Positions 10,386 to 22,043 of a DNA stretch of 64,000 nucleotides are shown here, piece after piece. Positions within the stretch are counted from its first letter, which is position 1, and every line of letters starts with the position of its first letter. The DNA is from Morchella semilibera (Eukaryota; Ascomycota; Pezizomycetes; Pezizales; Morchellaceae). The notes beneath the pieces were generated by a model. The model saw only the letters and a program-made list of their open reading frames with translations. It was not told where the DNA came from and searched no databases. The stretch lies in NCBI GenBank assembly GCA_009192285.1, contig WBVU01000008.1, forward strand, positions 124,001 through 188,000. Direction: 5' to 3'. A program made the translations under genes and the position numbers.

Positions 10386-12029
10386 CTCAGACTAAACTAA
10401 CGGGCGAGTAATGTGTATAGTGCACGGTATTTCCCCATTCCTATCACTGTACTAGGTAGTTAGTATATACCTTAGCGAGATGTGTGGGCAACCTTGGGTA
10501 GGAATGTGGTGGTGGTGATGCGGAGGAGTGTTGTGGAGGGTCGCGCCCCGGTTCATGCCCGGTTGGAGAAGTGCCTGCTACTTAAGTAGATGGGGGCGGA
10601 GGGTTGTCCTGCATCTGCTTGGTACGGAGCCGAGACCATGTCAGCATTGGGGAACTGGAGAGGTCGATCATTAATCCGTACTTCCAGGTTCCGGGGGTGG
10701 CTTACTACGAAAAATACCCAGCCTCGACATACTCTCTGCCGCGCCGAGCGCCGCAGTGCTCTACCGATGCTAAGGGGGATTTCTCATGATCGGTAGGGTA
10801 TTATGAGAATGATTAGTGGGAGAGGTCGCGGCTAGTTATGAGTAAGTTATTTGTTATTTTTTCTATTTATTCGTTTCTTGAGTGGAGGGGTGGGATGGAT
10901 TAGCTCGGTCCGGCGGGCTAAGGGGGTGGTGCGTGGTGGGGTCGGCGCATGGGTTGAATACTTTGCGGGTGGATCCACCAGGCGAGTGTGGATGTGGCCA
11001 GGTGCAACTGGCAGGGACGTGTCCTGGTTATGACACGGGCCACCTGCCTCCCCAGGAAACGTACCTGGTGAAAAGTACACTGAGATGGGGATTCTCGTGA
11101 AATCCAACGATCGATCAGCATGCTCTCGCGTCACCATATATCACTCGGCGAGTGGGTGCCCTTTGGTTGACTTGTCTCTCTACTTTTGAGGTCACAGAAG
11201 GAGAAGTTTCATCTATAAGTGAGCAGTTGATAAAGGAGAGCCTTGACCTGCCAGAACGTCATCACACGATATCACTCGTGATGCCAAGGCGTGGGTTAGG
11301 GTTTGTACAGCCGCTCTTTTTTTTTGTTGATTTTTTTAGTTCATAATACGGCCACTCTTGGAGTACATTAGCGTTGAATGCGCGGATGCGAGCTGTGAGG
11401 GCGGATGAGGCGCAGCGTCTAGACTCCGTCGTTCAATACCTACCCTGGTCAGCCATATGTTCCGGTATAGTTTTATCATAACCTTGAGCGGTGCTCCGAC
11501 CTGCTATCACCATTCCCACGGAGAACGCAGGAATCACGGTGGTCCCCGGAGGATATTCCGTGGCAGAGAAAATAGGGAAGATCGGTACATTTTCTCCAGA
11601 GGGACAGGTTCGGGTCCCTCCACATCAACCCCGAGGAGCATATTTAACTAACTAGAGCTATGTATCAGCTTCGACGTCCCTTGCGCTGAGAGCGCTGCTT
11701 TCGGGGCCTAGAAAGGAGGGCCCGAACTGGGCCTCTCTATGGGGTTAGGGGGTATATATTTTTGGCACGTGGGGACGAGGCCTCACCGGCGAAGCGATGT
11801 GTGGAGGTAATTCGTAGGAGTATAGGGGCCTGAGGTAGAATGGGATGCCGCACTTATTGGGCCCTACGGAGGGATGAGGCCAAGGGCGGTGTGGTGTATG
11901 TAAGTCAATCGTGTACTTGACTGCATGATGATTGAACCTCCTTGGCCTAACGCACACCCTGCATCACACGGCGCTCCATCACCGACCAATCATAGACGCC
12001 CGTGGTGTACTCAGATCGGTGCAACTATG
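10386..12029. other. Non-coding stretch
   Basis: No supported gene. Short frames such as 11152-11346 and 11457-11651 have no recognisable features. The ATATCACTCG motif occurs twice (about 11139 and 11269) without forming a clear element. Confidence 0.35.
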
Positions 12030-12290
12030 AACTAGTACTAGCAATGGCCAGCTCGCGATTGCAAGCTGAGCCAGTATAAGTAGGGAACAGCGACAGAGTC
12101 TAGGGAATAGCGCTATAGCTACAGTATCCCTTAAGCTGTCAATGCTGCCCCCCCATAATAGAGGGTGAGAGTTCGTATGGGAGATCAAATATTTGATAAG
12201 AGAGATAATAAGATCTATTACCAACCTTTGCATTTTTCTGCGGGGGCAGCATTTGCTGACATAGGGAACAGCAGTAAAGTATAGCGGGGA
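12030..12290. repeat. GGAACAGC repeat carrying a diverged TCCCTTAG element
   Basis: The left part (ACTAGTACTAGCAATGGCCAGCTCGCG, then several GGGAACAGCG or GGGAATAGCG units) matches the repeat at 12690-12822 and, reversed, the one at 54.1-54.3 kb. From about 12125 to 12275 it contains a diverged copy of the TCCCTTAG element (TATCCCTTAAGCTGTCAATG..GCTGCCCCCC; GGGGGCAGCATTTGCTGAC), whose better copies are at 45037 and 47182. Confidence 0.55.
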
Positions 12291-12294
12291 TTAA

Positions 12295-12670
12295 CCTGCC
12301 CAGATTTGGTGTGTCGTGCTTAGGAGGTGGCGCTAACCGCCTCTGTCTACTCGCCCGTCTTTGCCAAGGATTTTCACCTGACCACCCTCTCCATAGGTTC
12401 ACCACGATATTCTCCAATAAAACCTCAGAGTGCGAGTCACGTGAAAATCCTTGGCAAAGACGGGCGAGTAGATATTAAGCTCTTGGCATTAATTCCTGCC
12501 AGACCAATCAAATCACGTTGATTCTGTCTCACACATGTCTCACTATTATACTTTCTATCACTAGCGCGCCAATATAGGAAGTGGCACTAACCACCTCTGC
12601 GTCCAAATACTAAGCTCTTGGCGATGCTTAGTCAACTACCCTCTCCTTAATCCCGCCACATGTCGCACTT
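12295..12670. repeat. Dispersed GGTGGCGCTAACC repeat (copy 1), interrupted by a TIR element
   Basis: The sequence TGTGTCGTGCTTAG, AGGTGGCGCTAACCGCCTCTGT, GCTCTTGGCATTA, then CACACATGTCTCAC and GTGGCACTAACCACCTCTGCGTCC parallels 48.37-48.72 kb in order and orientation. A 119-bp element (12350-12468) interrupts it, and the 48.4-kb copy lacks that insertion. Confidence 0.65.
12350..12468. mobile_element. Small TIR element, TA-CTCG family (subfamily CTCGCCCG)
   Basis: Two perfect 28-bp arms (left starts CTCGCCCGTCTTTGCCAAGG) surround a 63-bp spacer, with TA on both sides (12348-12349 and 12469-12470). It interrupts a repeat whose uninterrupted relative at about 48412 reads straight through CTCTGTGTCTAAATG, which supports TA as the target duplication. 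The outermost CTCG and the length match the copies at 3431, 53429 and 61555, but the inner arm differs. Confidence 0.8.
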
Positions 12671-12689
12671 TCATATTTTCTGGGACAGG

Positions 12690-12822
12690 GTACTGTAGTA
12701 CTATATAGACTCTAGTACTAGCAGGGCCAGCTCGCGACCGCAGGTTGATCGATCTAATAGCAAAATGATACTCCCTTTTTCGGTTGGGGGAACAGCGATT
12801 CGAGGCTATAGGGAACATTGGC
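12690..12822. repeat. Dispersed repeat with GTACTAG / CTCGCGACCGC core (copy 3)
   Basis: It contains GACTCTAGTACTAGCAG, GGCCAGCTCGCGACCGCAG and two GGGAACA units, matching 12.03 kb, and 54.3 kb in reverse. It directly follows the GGTGGCGCTAACC repeat, and GGGTACTGTAGTAC at 12685 is the uninterrupted version of the site that carries a 174-bp insertion at 48.73 kb. Confidence 0.55.
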
Positions 12823-14078
12823 TCAGCACGTACTGCTTCCCCGATTCTCCATTTGACAGTGCCCCCACGGATCGCTGCCGGTGGCTGCTTGGGGTGACCC
12901 CCTCACGCAAGTACGATGAGCTGCCCATCCCCATAATACCCTACACTCCATCTCCTTAAACTTCACGTCGCCACCCCCACCCCAACTCATTTCTAGCTAG
13001 CTGCCCTCAACTCCCGCTACCGCCAGTTATAAATATCATACAATTCAGTTCGCCAAGTCCTGTTCCCCAGATATTGTGGTGGGGTGTACCGGTTGCCTTC
13101 CAGGGTTAGGGGTAGCGGCTCTCATTCAATCAACAGATTGACTCCTGTGACTGGGTCGGCTGCATAAAATCCTTGGCAACACTTCAAGTTGAGCCTCATT
13201 GTGAATCTACACTGCCCCTCATCACTCCGACCGCAAGCCGGGCATCACCATAATATATCGACGACTCCGCTTTCACGGTCGTCTCCTCTTCATACGACTC
13301 AAACACCAACAGGCCTTCTAGAACGCGAACGCTGCAGGCAGCCCAAGGAACATACACCCCCCATACCCAAAACAGACCTCGAGCTCATCCACTAGCGCGC
13401 ACCGGAGGACAAAGCTCCAATCTGCTCCCCATCTCCCTAGTTTTGAAACTGTTCACCCCAAACACGAAATTGTACGGCTAGGCTTTCAATGCACGCCGTC
13501 ACATGACACCTTCCTCACTACAAGCGCGCTGGATCGGCCATGGAGTCGTTTGCCCTCCGCCGTTTCGCGTCCGCAGGCAAGGGCCTCACCCCCCCCCCCT
13601 CTCTCCCCCTTGACTGCAAACACTTCAGAGTTATGGCGACTCTCTCCACCCTCACTCATGGCGCGTCGGTATCCCTACCGCTAAAGCCCTCAAGCGTATG
13701 GAAACTGCGCGGTGGCATTCCGTTCTTTGATGGGTTACTAGCCGTTTCCGATCCACTCCCCTGCTTATACTGCAAGCTGAAGCATCTTTTCCTCCCCTCT
13801 CGTTATATGTCCCATCTCTGCGCCCCGCTACGCGGCAGAGTCCAGCCAGAACTTTCCCTTCCTTACCTTCGATTTCGCCGTTCAGATACAATCATCGTAG
13901 CGACCTCCTAGAGGAAGGCCAAGCCCCCATCCCACAAAGGCGTCACAGGCTCCCCATTTCTTACCAGTTGTTCCGGTCTTTCCCGCGACCCAGAGGACAC
14001 CATGGGCAACGTCCCCCCTTCGGCGACGTATTCATTTCCTTTTCCTTAGACCCCTCGGTCATCTCGCCTTGGACTGAT
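12823..14078. other. C-rich stretch without a supported gene
   Basis: A 123-codon frame (13540-13911) and another at 13968 exist in C-rich sequence, but their proteins show no motifs, and a better-looking frame (14079 onward) overlaps the second. A C run lies at about 13590. Confidence 0.35.
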
Positions 14079-14521
14079 TCATCGAGACCCGCGCACATAA
14101 GACTGCTTACCCGCCCATCCCTCATGGATGTACCCCCTCCTCACTTCGGTCTGAGGAAGAAGACGAGGACTTCGGGTGTGCCACTCTGCGCTGTCCTGCC
14201 CACTCTAGCGTCTGGGAATCCCACATTCCAGACGTCTACACTCTCGACGCACTCTGGCTCTCATCTCTTTCCCTCACTGGCCGAGTCGCCTACATCAAGG
14301 ACCTGGTCCCCCGGATCGGGGCCAACCCCCTCTATACGATCTTTTCCCAAAGCCTTTTCCTTCCCCCATATAAACAGTTTCTCCCCTTCAAGATATCTCT
14401 CCACGTACTCCCGGATGGCCTTTCTTTTCGCTTTGAACGTTGCACGCTTGCCTCGCTGTCAGGGGCTGCCACAAAATTAGACCAGACAAGTATTTTGCCC
14501 CCGCTTTCTGTTTTCGGGTAG
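14079..14521 (+). CDS. Possible exon or gene remnant, unknown function
   Basis: This stop-to-stop frame of about 147 codons has no ATG at its start. Its product looks more protein-like than the overlapping ATG-initiated frame: an acidic patch SEEEDEDFG, then alternating hydrophobic segments (VYTLDALWLSSLSL, NPLYTIFSQSLFLPPYKQF, FKISLHVLPDGLSFRFERC). It could be a 3' exon of a decayed or unrecognised gene. I do not recognise a family. Confidence 0.25.
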
Positions 14522-14738
14522 AAACTCATATATGTTGGGGAAGATGCTTGGCTGGTGAGTGATGAGGCTCGAGGGATTGAGCGCGCCAGGTTGGCTAGTG
14601 GTGGGAGACAGTATTTTTTTTTTTTCGGTTTGCTTTATGGTGGTTGCGTAGGTACTCTGCCCTGGTGAGAGAGAAGGGGTATGATTGCGTCATGACCTTC
14701 CGGTTGCGTGCGTGGGATGAAGAAATGAATATGTATGT

Positions 14739-14784
14739 CTAGAATCTGATAAGCCAAATACACACTTACCAGACTTTGATCACC
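14739..14784. mobile_element. Remnant of the GTGATCAG hairpin element (copy 2)
   Basis: AGAATCTGATAAG on the left and CTTACCAGACTTTGATCAC on the right match the two arms of the 3.72-kb element, with point changes and loss of the outer left end. Confidence 0.6.
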
Positions 14785-15109
14785 TACAACAACACCCGTG
14801 TCCAAGCCCCCGGCCATAGCAACCAACCCAATCTTTGATTCTATTAACAACCCCAAACATATATTGGGGACACCTTAGAGATAGGTAGAATAGCTCTTCC
14901 CCATACATTAGTTACTCTGCTATTTCTATATGAATCCAGTGGACCGTTTGTCGACTAGAATTAATTTTATACAATCACCGAAATTGGGTAAGCATGCATC
15001 CAAAATAGAGGTTTTCTAAAATTTCTTTTATCTAGGTATTTGTAATCTTGAGTATTATTTTCACTTAGATACTTTGACCCTACAAAATCGCTTGCCCCTA
15101 ATTTGGTAT

Positions 15110-15380
15110 GTCGGAGACCTAAATGATGCCCGCCGGGGGCTAAAAAAACCTTATTTTTGTATGTAAACAGCCCTCCGACAGCCCTCCGACAGCCCTCCGA
15201 CAGCCCTCCGACAGTCGGAGAGCCCCCAATGCTCCCGCAAAAAGATCTCACCAAAGGTCGGAACGATAATGCTCCAGCCCCTCCGGTAGGAGGGGCTGGG
15301 TACGAGCCTAGTATACGCCCTATTGTGCCCCTTCCACGAAAGTTTTTCGGTAGGGACCTTACATAAACGCACAGCGCATG
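15110..15380. repeat. Dispersed repeat with an 11-bp tandem (copy 1)
   Basis: Four perfect copies of CAGCCCTCCGA lie at 15168-15211. The flanks (GCCCGCCGGGGGCTA; CGGAACGATAATGCTCCAGC; GAGGGGCTGGGTACGAGCCT) recur at 20.6-20.83 kb, where the tandem is reduced. Minus-strand frames of both copies encode a similar short stretch (GALSFRPL or GALSFQPL), which may be a relic of a repeat-borne protein or chance. Confidence 0.6.
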
Positions 15381-16395
15381 AACGTCATTATTAACACCGC
15401 TCCTTGTCAATTCTGGCCTACATCGCCAAGGCGCTTTGGTAAGCGGCTTGTTAAAAATAATTCCGCGGTGGAGCGCTGATCAGGCAGCCAACTTTTGTAA
15501 GGTGCGCGGTTATAAGTTAGCGCGCCTTGGTGCCTTGGGAATCACGTGGTGTTCTTGGCGGGGAGCATAGGCGGGCTCTGTTTCCTTTTGTTCTTATCAA
15601 TCACCATCTTTGGTTCTAGAGCACATTGAGGTCTAGGAGCTAGTGGAGAAACCACTATCCATCTATCCCAATACAAAACCTCCATTCACGCACATCAGTC
15701 TACAACCTTTGACCCCACATTTGACCCCCACTCCCTAACCTTTGTAAAATCACCAAACTAAGGTATTTTTCGAAACAGGTAGCTGCATAACAGGAGCCAG
15801 AAGCAAATGGGTCTCCCTCTGAAATGTCAAGGATTCAGCAACGAAGATGATGCTAGAACAAATTCTGATCCTTCGAGGCTAAATATTTCCTCCCTCACCT
15901 AACAGAGGGTACTCTAAACTAAGGAACGCTAATCACTAGCAAAGCATTTTTTTTTTTCATTCTTTTTCAATTTTTTGGTACCGGAAGATCTTGTTTTAAA
16001 TGGCCAAGAAGCGCCCCAAAGGGGCTACCTATTGATGGCTCAAACTCCCCGAAGTTGCAGGTATATGACAAGTATATATATAGTCTATCGACCATGTCGT
16101 AACCGGAAGTACTTCGGCTAATTACTTCATATGATGCTTTAGTGACCCGCCTGCGCTGCGAGGGTGCGAACCGAGAGTGCCAGGTAGCGCATCCAGCGCA
16201 TAGGACACATATTCTGGGCTATGAAACCCGTAACCCGGGGCCTGCGATTCGAGGAGAGTACATAAGGAGGGTGGATGCCAACGACGGAAACCCGTCTATC
16301 CCCCCCTCCTCTCCATCTCGACTTATATTTACCCGCTGTGCCAGCTTCACGACACGCTTCCAGGAGCCCCTCACTGCAATACGTTGAGGTGAGCT
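15381..16395. other. Non-coding stretch upstream of the proline-rich pseudogene
   Basis: No supported gene. A short frame at 16142-16387 precedes the pseudogene but shows no recognisable domain. Confidence 0.35.
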
Positions 16396-16925
16396 ATGTC
16401 CAACCCACCACCGCCAGAGTCGAACAGTCCCGGCTCTGAAACCCCGAATGTTGACTCTGAGACCCCGGTCGTTGCCACGGGAACCCCGGCCGTAGCCACC
16501 GAAACCCAGGACGCTGTATCGGAGGGGGCGGCCGGCGCTTACCCTCCTCTTCCAAAACCCCCATACGGGGGGAAACAGGTCACGCGGGTGTATGAACTGC
16601 TTGGGCTCAAAATAATAGCCCATAGGGCACCAATTTACGATCGTAAGTTCTCAATACCCTTCATCTCCCACATGGCAACCGTGCGGGGGCGTGATGACCG
16701 ATGTCGTGCTAACTCTAAACCTCGACAGGTATAAATGCGGTTTGGAAGAGAAGGCCTGAATAGGCCACTACGGAGCTCAGGTGGACTGAGATCCCGCCTG
16801 AAGACCGAACGAAAGCGGAGGAAGAACTACAGGAAGAACTCGAGAGGCAATATCCTCTCCCTGGCACAACTGCAGAGCGGATACGGCGATGCCGGGGAAT
16901 GGTTGGCTGGGAATCTTTTGAGTGA
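16396..16925 (+). pseudogene. Proline-rich protein gene, broken paralogue of the gene at 50.0-50.7 kb
   Basis: Exon 1 (16396-16642) encodes a Pro/Ser/Thr-rich N terminus (MSNPPPPESNSPGSETP) followed by YELLGLKIIAHRAPIYD. An 86-bp intron (GTAAGT..GACAG, branch GTGCTAACTC) follows in phase 1. Exon 2 reads INAVWKRRPE and then a TAG at 16761. Beyond the stop the same frame continues for 54 codons (LRWTEIPPEDRTKAEEEL, then ERQYPLPGTTAERIRRCRG) before TGA at 16923. Order, intron phase and residues match the intact gene at 50.0-50.7 kb (LLGIGRDKVDREPL; YKELPEEERGAAEQQLQ; LEKLYPATSSIAGQVRACRE), so TAG is a nonsense mutation, for example from CAG. Function is unknown; the C-terminal half is predicted helical. 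Confidence 0.65.
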
Positions 16926-17263
16926 GAAGCATAGGGCAAGGGGCAAAACGACGGGGGCCGCCCGCTCGAGAGGTGCACAAAACACTCACTGATATATCTT
17001 CGCTGGATTCCATTCTATAGCTATAGTCTAGTTTGTTGTCCGAGTACTCGTGGTGTTGGAACTGAAATGCCGCCACACAATGGCGATCTGGTATGATGTG
17101 GACTGTGTGGAAATATTAGTAAAATGTCAAGTGAGCGGTAATTTAATTTTGGGTAGAGAAATTCTGAGTAGTGATAATCAAAGGGCGAGGTGTGTCGTAC
17201 GTTAGTACTAGTGATTGTAAAGAGGTATAATGCGAGTCCGTGATTTATATGGGGTATATACGC

Positions 17264-17997
17264 TCAGAGAATCCCACCGTATAAGGATCTAAGAAAATAC
17301 AAGGTCTTGAAGACAAAATATCGCACAGGATCTTTGGGCGAACCTGTGTGAGTATCCCGGGGTGCAGTGGTTAATTCAACCACTGTCCGCCGATCCTTGG
17401 CAACCGTTCCCGGATAGCACCCCGCGGCTCCGGTTACTTGCCACAGCTCTGGAAACGCCAAGCTGTCTGTTCCGGCGTAATAGGCTTCATAGACCATCAC
17501 TCCATAATTTGGCATCGTTCCGAAGGGCTGGAATGGAAGAATTAAGCAACTCCGGAAAAAATCGATACCGGCTCCAGAGAGTCGGTTACTACTCTCCGTC
17601 CCTTCTGGACTGAGATTTCTAACTTTCCGGTGCCGGGACAAGCTAGCTTTCTACTCGTTTAACACCTTCTATACCAGGGTACATTGACTAACGGATAAAG
17701 AAACCAGGCCACCGGAAAATGGAGCTAGAATAGACCGATTCCCGCACAGAAATCTAGGCGTGCATGCAGGACTGGTAAGCAATTTACTAGATATTTGGCT
17801 CCAGCGAACCAACTATCACAGGATCCCGTATAACCTGACTTGTAATAATCCTGATATTCTGAAAGTTCGCGCTGGCGGGAATCGGTGGGTGAAAAAAGGT
17901 TGGAAGGATCAATAGGGGGGAATAAGCGCCTTTTGTCTTCCTCGTCTCTCAGCCGAGCACGCAAATGTCCTTGGGGAGTCATAGGCTTATTTTTCAA
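17264..17997 (-). CDS. Hypothetical protein-like frames, unknown
   Basis: Two minus-strand frames (17997-17725 and 17641-17264) look more like protein than their overlaps. The upstream one is hydrophilic (PQGHLRARLRDEEDKRRLF, then SRQRELSEYQDYYKSGY). The downstream one has a mixed composition (NYGVMVYEAYYAGTDSLAF). A possible donor, CTA|GTAAAT, near 17785 could join them, but I could not fix an acceptor. No family is recognised and expression is unproven. Confidence 0.25.
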
Positions 17998-20599
17998 TCC
18001 GTTTTTTTGGCCCCCTTGCTAGTCGTTGCAGGTTGAGAAGCACTAGAGCCGGCTTGAAGTGGCGACTAGAGGCATTTTCCACTTCCGTAAATGCGAAGGT
18101 AAGGAATCAAGAGATAGAGACCTTGCCGGGGGGAAGGTTTCGGGGAAGACCTTTTGGATCTGGCTTTTCTTTTGTAGAATGAGAACGTCGCAGCAATTAT
18201 TGACACTTTTTCAATATTGCTGTAATAGTGCTCGAACATGGGGAGTTGAAGTCGAAGGGGCAGGGAAGATGGATTGGGCATAAAGAAACAGTGGCGAGCC
18301 ATGCGCACGCATGAAGAAACCTGTGGCCCGCGCCCATTCCTGGTCCAGTAGAGGAAGATAATAGACTGAGTCCGATATATATATATGTAGTTAGAATCTT
18401 GGATAGCGGCGTACCTCTCTGTCTCTTAGCATTATTAATTCAATCATGCTTGCCCGTACCAAGGGAATTACCGGAGGTAAGTACATAGTCGGTTATAGTT
18501 TTTTTCCCGTGCAGGAGTCCGCACTGCAATAATAATAGCCCCTTGCCCGGGTTTCGGTAAATATTGTAGGGTTGCAAAGGTCCTCGTGATTTTGTACAAG
18601 GATGGATTAGGAAACTACTATAGGTTGACGGACACAAGAGATATACAGAAGAAATTATTATGGTTAGAGAGCTAAAGGTAATTATCAGTAGATTCAGCAA
18701 CAACCTAGCACGGACCACTAGGCCAAGAAGTATCTATTTTGGCACTCAATGTGCTTGCTTAGTGGGCAAATAACCACATAGAAGGTGTCGATTTTTGTAG
18801 AAACAACACAAAACTCAAACACACTGAATTTTTCAAACCAAGTCTAATGAGTAGACCAGATGCTAAATATCATACCTTGATATTTTGAAGGTACAACATA
18901 CACCATGGGTGTTGGCAAAAAAAGATTTACATGTTAGAGAGCCCCGTTTTTGAACCCCAAGTTTTATATGGGGGAAACTGATTGCCACTTGCACAAAAAA
19001 TAATATCCGCTGCTGAATCCGCCTATTGCTAGCCTTTCGGATTAGACTTTTGAGAACTTTTGTCATCCTACGATTAATAAAGATTGGGATATCTTACATA
19101 CCTCTAGTTAATTCTTTATTTCTCCGGTTGAGGAATAGCTTGTGTCCGTGTTGGGTTAATTTGGGCGCCGGATCGGGGGCGGGGCGGGTGGATCTTAGTT
19201 GTTTTAGATGTCTCTGATAGCCCGATAAATGTGTATTTTATGCCTTTTCCCATGCAATTGAGGTCGGTGAATGAACCAAATAGTGCATTTACATGCAACG
19301 TCTGATTTAACTATGTCAACAGATGATTTTACCTACACTTTTGCCAATGACTTGACCTGCAAAGGCGCCTGCAAAGTCGTAAAAAAGTGACATCTTTTCC
19401 AAGAAATATGTCTAGAGTTAATCAATTTGTATCAAAATAATTGATAGACAGTCTCTAAATGTCAAATATCACAGGTTCAGTTCCTCACGCAGCAGATTCT
19501 TAAAAATCTTTTTACTTTTCAGGGCTAGGGTTTCTTTATTGATGGGAAATGTGTATGTAAAGTCGTCCAATTTCCCCAATTACACATTTACTGATTCATT
19601 TGCACATACAAAATAAATTTCCTCACCCACCGGAAGTCTTACATATTTACATGATTCATTTAACGGGATATTAGAATGTCGTGGTGGGAGCAGACTTTGG
19701 AATTATACTTTATTCAAAGCTATTAGCGAAGCTATCGTTTCTTCTGCGTGCAAGGTAGCAAGAGTAGGTGTGATACCTTAAATACATATAGACAAGGAAA
19801 AGTAAGGTTATGAAAGTACAAAAGGAAAGAGGTTGGCGGGAGCCGTTACTGCCGCTCGCCGGGCTTCCTGTGGCATATGCTGTTTGCCCTATTCGGGGCT
19901 TTGCTATGCCATGCCTCAAGTGCTGGTCAACCCTTAACCCCTGCCTCTCGTATGTATAACTGAATCGAGTTTCAGGGTGATAATTATGATTGGTCCAAGT
20001 CCATTCCTCTCAGCTCTCATTTCCCGCTTCTCCACCCCCGAATGCTAACTCATGTCTCGTCTCAAGTGCTGGTACTCAATTCTCAATCCTCAGGTCTCGT
20101 TTCTCGCTTCTCAACCCTCACATACTAACACTCACCATGTGGCGCTTTTCTAATCCCGCTAATACTCAACCGCCATGTCTCGCTTCTCGCAGGCCCTCCA
20201 TGACCTTCACCGGGTGATAATTGATGATGCTATGCACTCATAAGGGTGTTTATTGGGCATTATTGCAATGGGTGATGGTTGACTGGTTGGGGAGCGAATA
20301 GTGGGACATATTCGTCCCACTGGGGCAGAGTACTCTACCGAGATCTATTTGAAGCAGGAACGATCCCAGATCGAAGTCGTAGAATACCCGCGACAGTGGA
20401 TGCCCACAATGATTTAATATTTCTGCCTTTTCCTGGTGTGTCGTGACTGGGCTGAAGCCGCTTCGCTACGTTGCGAGTCCTAGGCGAACGGCCGCAATAT
20501 GCGGCTCAGGGTTGCGAAATGTAGTGTGCTGGCCAGTGGTTCTATAGATAGTTAGTAAGTAGCACACTCCCTTAACCGTAAGCCCAGGGAGGCTAAAAG
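17998..20599. other. AT-richer non-coding stretch
   Basis: About 2.6 kb hold only short, overlapping frames. No RNA gene, no clear TIR element and no recognisable protein relic were seen. Confidence 0.4.
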
Positions 20600-20830
20600 A
20601 AAGAGAGGAAAGAAAAAAAAAAGCCAGGAGACCTCCGCCGGGAGCTAGAAAAGGGGAAACAAAATGTATCTTGTATTTAAACTCGGCGCTCTGAGAGCCT
20701 CCCGACAGTCCTCCGACCCCAACAGCAGCCGCGAAGGGATCGGGTCCCGCCAAGGGTTGGAACGATAATGCTCCAGCCCTCCGGGGGGAGGGGCTGGGTA
20801 CGAGCCTAGGGGGGAAGAGTATGGAAGAGA
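20600..20830. repeat. Dispersed repeat (copy 2 of the CAGCCCTCCGA family)
   Basis: It matches 15.11-15.38 kb through CCTCCGCCGGGAGCTA, CCCGACAGTCCTCCGAC, TGGAACGATAATGCTCCAGC and GAGGGGCTGGGTACGAGCCT. The 11-bp tandem seen in copy 1 is nearly absent here. A run of 17 G residues lies just downstream, at about 20874. Confidence 0.55.
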
Positions 20831-21041
20831 ATGTCAAGGTGGGCCCGGAGACGGAGGGAAGAGTGTAATATTGTGGGGGGGGGGGGGGGTTGTTGTTGTT
20901 GGTACAAGTGCCCGGGGGGCTATATGTAGTTAGTAGACTAGTGGCGGCGCTACTTACATGTATGCCACCCGCTACCTTCCATACTCGGTAGGACATGTGC
21001 CTTTTGTAATATATAAACTCCACTGCCAAATTTTGCCCATA

Positions 21042-21257
21042 TATGGTGCCGCGCTCCTAAAAGGTGACACAAATTGCATCGTGATACAATTTACCTATTT
21101 TTGTATATAAAAGGTGCCAAGTATACCCATTTATAATAACCCTACACGGCAAACATAAAGCCAAGATTTAGTTTTCGGACGTAAAGTGGCTGGGATCTAA
21201 GGCGTTTATTGGTCCAGCCGAGATACCGGCATGTCACTTTCAAGACGCGCCGCATCA
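21042..21257. mobile_element. GGTGCGGCGC TIR element, short copy
   Basis: The ends TATGGTGCCGCGCTCC..AAAGGTGACA and TGTCACTTTCAAGACGCGCCGCATCA are the inverted termini also seen at 45306-45694 and 49437-49794. The interior shares TACCTATTTTTGTATATA and AAGCCAAGATTTAGTTTTC with the 49.4-kb copy. It is 216 bp with an internal deletion relative to the 358-389 bp copies. No coding capacity. Confidence 0.7.
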
Positions 21258-21398
21258 CAGCAACCATTCCTGCAAGGTTGGCGCCCTGAGGAATCCCCGC
21301 CGAAAAAAAAGAAGATCGTAACCAATCAATTTAGACCCCTTAGCCGACCAGTGCTAGAGCGGGTGCCGCGTGAGGTACAGCCTATTATAGAATTATTT

Positions 21399-21638
21399 TA
21401 TAAATGTGGTAAGAGTCGATTCTATTGGCTGGGCCAGCCACCTAAACACTGTTTTTAGACCCCCTGTTTCTGCAATATTTCTGCCAGAGGCTGCACAGCC
21501 TCTGGTAGACAGCTGCAGGGGCGAGAGTGGTGACCGCTTAAATTCTACAGCGGGAGAAAAATTATTGTAGAAACAGGGGCCTGAAAACAGGGTTTAGGTA
21601 GCTGCCCCAGCCAATAGGACCCGTACCATACTTCTATA
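21399..21638. mobile_element. 240-bp element with ~75-bp TIRs
   Basis: The left arm (CTATTGGCTGGGCCAGCCAC, then TAAACACTGTTTTTAGACC) and right arm (its inverse with a handful of changes) are about 75 bp each. The short interior contains a second hairpin, GCCAGAGGCTGCACAGCCTCTGG, at 21482-21504. A single end of the same family lies at 3629-3697. No coding capacity. Confidence 0.72.
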
Positions 21639-22043
21639 ATAATTTTCCCCATCGCTGTAAGATGTGAGCACCTACGTACATGTAGAGTATCTCTGGGGTT
21701 CGGTTATTGGGGAGGGGGGGCCGTCAGGGAGCACCGACACACCCACCGGCAAACTTTACCGCGACGCCCTACATAGGCTGAGACCTGCGGCGCTCCAAGG
21801 ATGTGGGGGTGTTCAGGCGCGCATTGCTCTTGCGCCCATGCTCTAATAATGTGAATAGGGTTGCCTCTCGGCTGATTCTAGAGCAATATACGACGCGCTG
21901 GGATGATCGGCCCTTCCGACTAACCAATCCAGGCTGTACATGTACAAGTGTGCGAGGTATGAATAAAAGCCAGAAGGTATGTAGGTATTGCTGTAAAACC
22001 AAACTGATCGCCCATTCAACGGCGTACACCAACAACTATCAAC

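Noticed and set aside
13540-14480. Two ATG-initiated frames in C-rich DNA (123 and 170 codons)
   Set aside because: Low-complexity composition and no motifs; an overlapping frame without a start codon looks more protein-like and is listed instead at low confidence.
20466-21029. 187-codon minus-strand frame
   Set aside because: It runs through a poly-G tract and a dispersed repeat, and shares only a short segment with the other repeat copy; no gene features.
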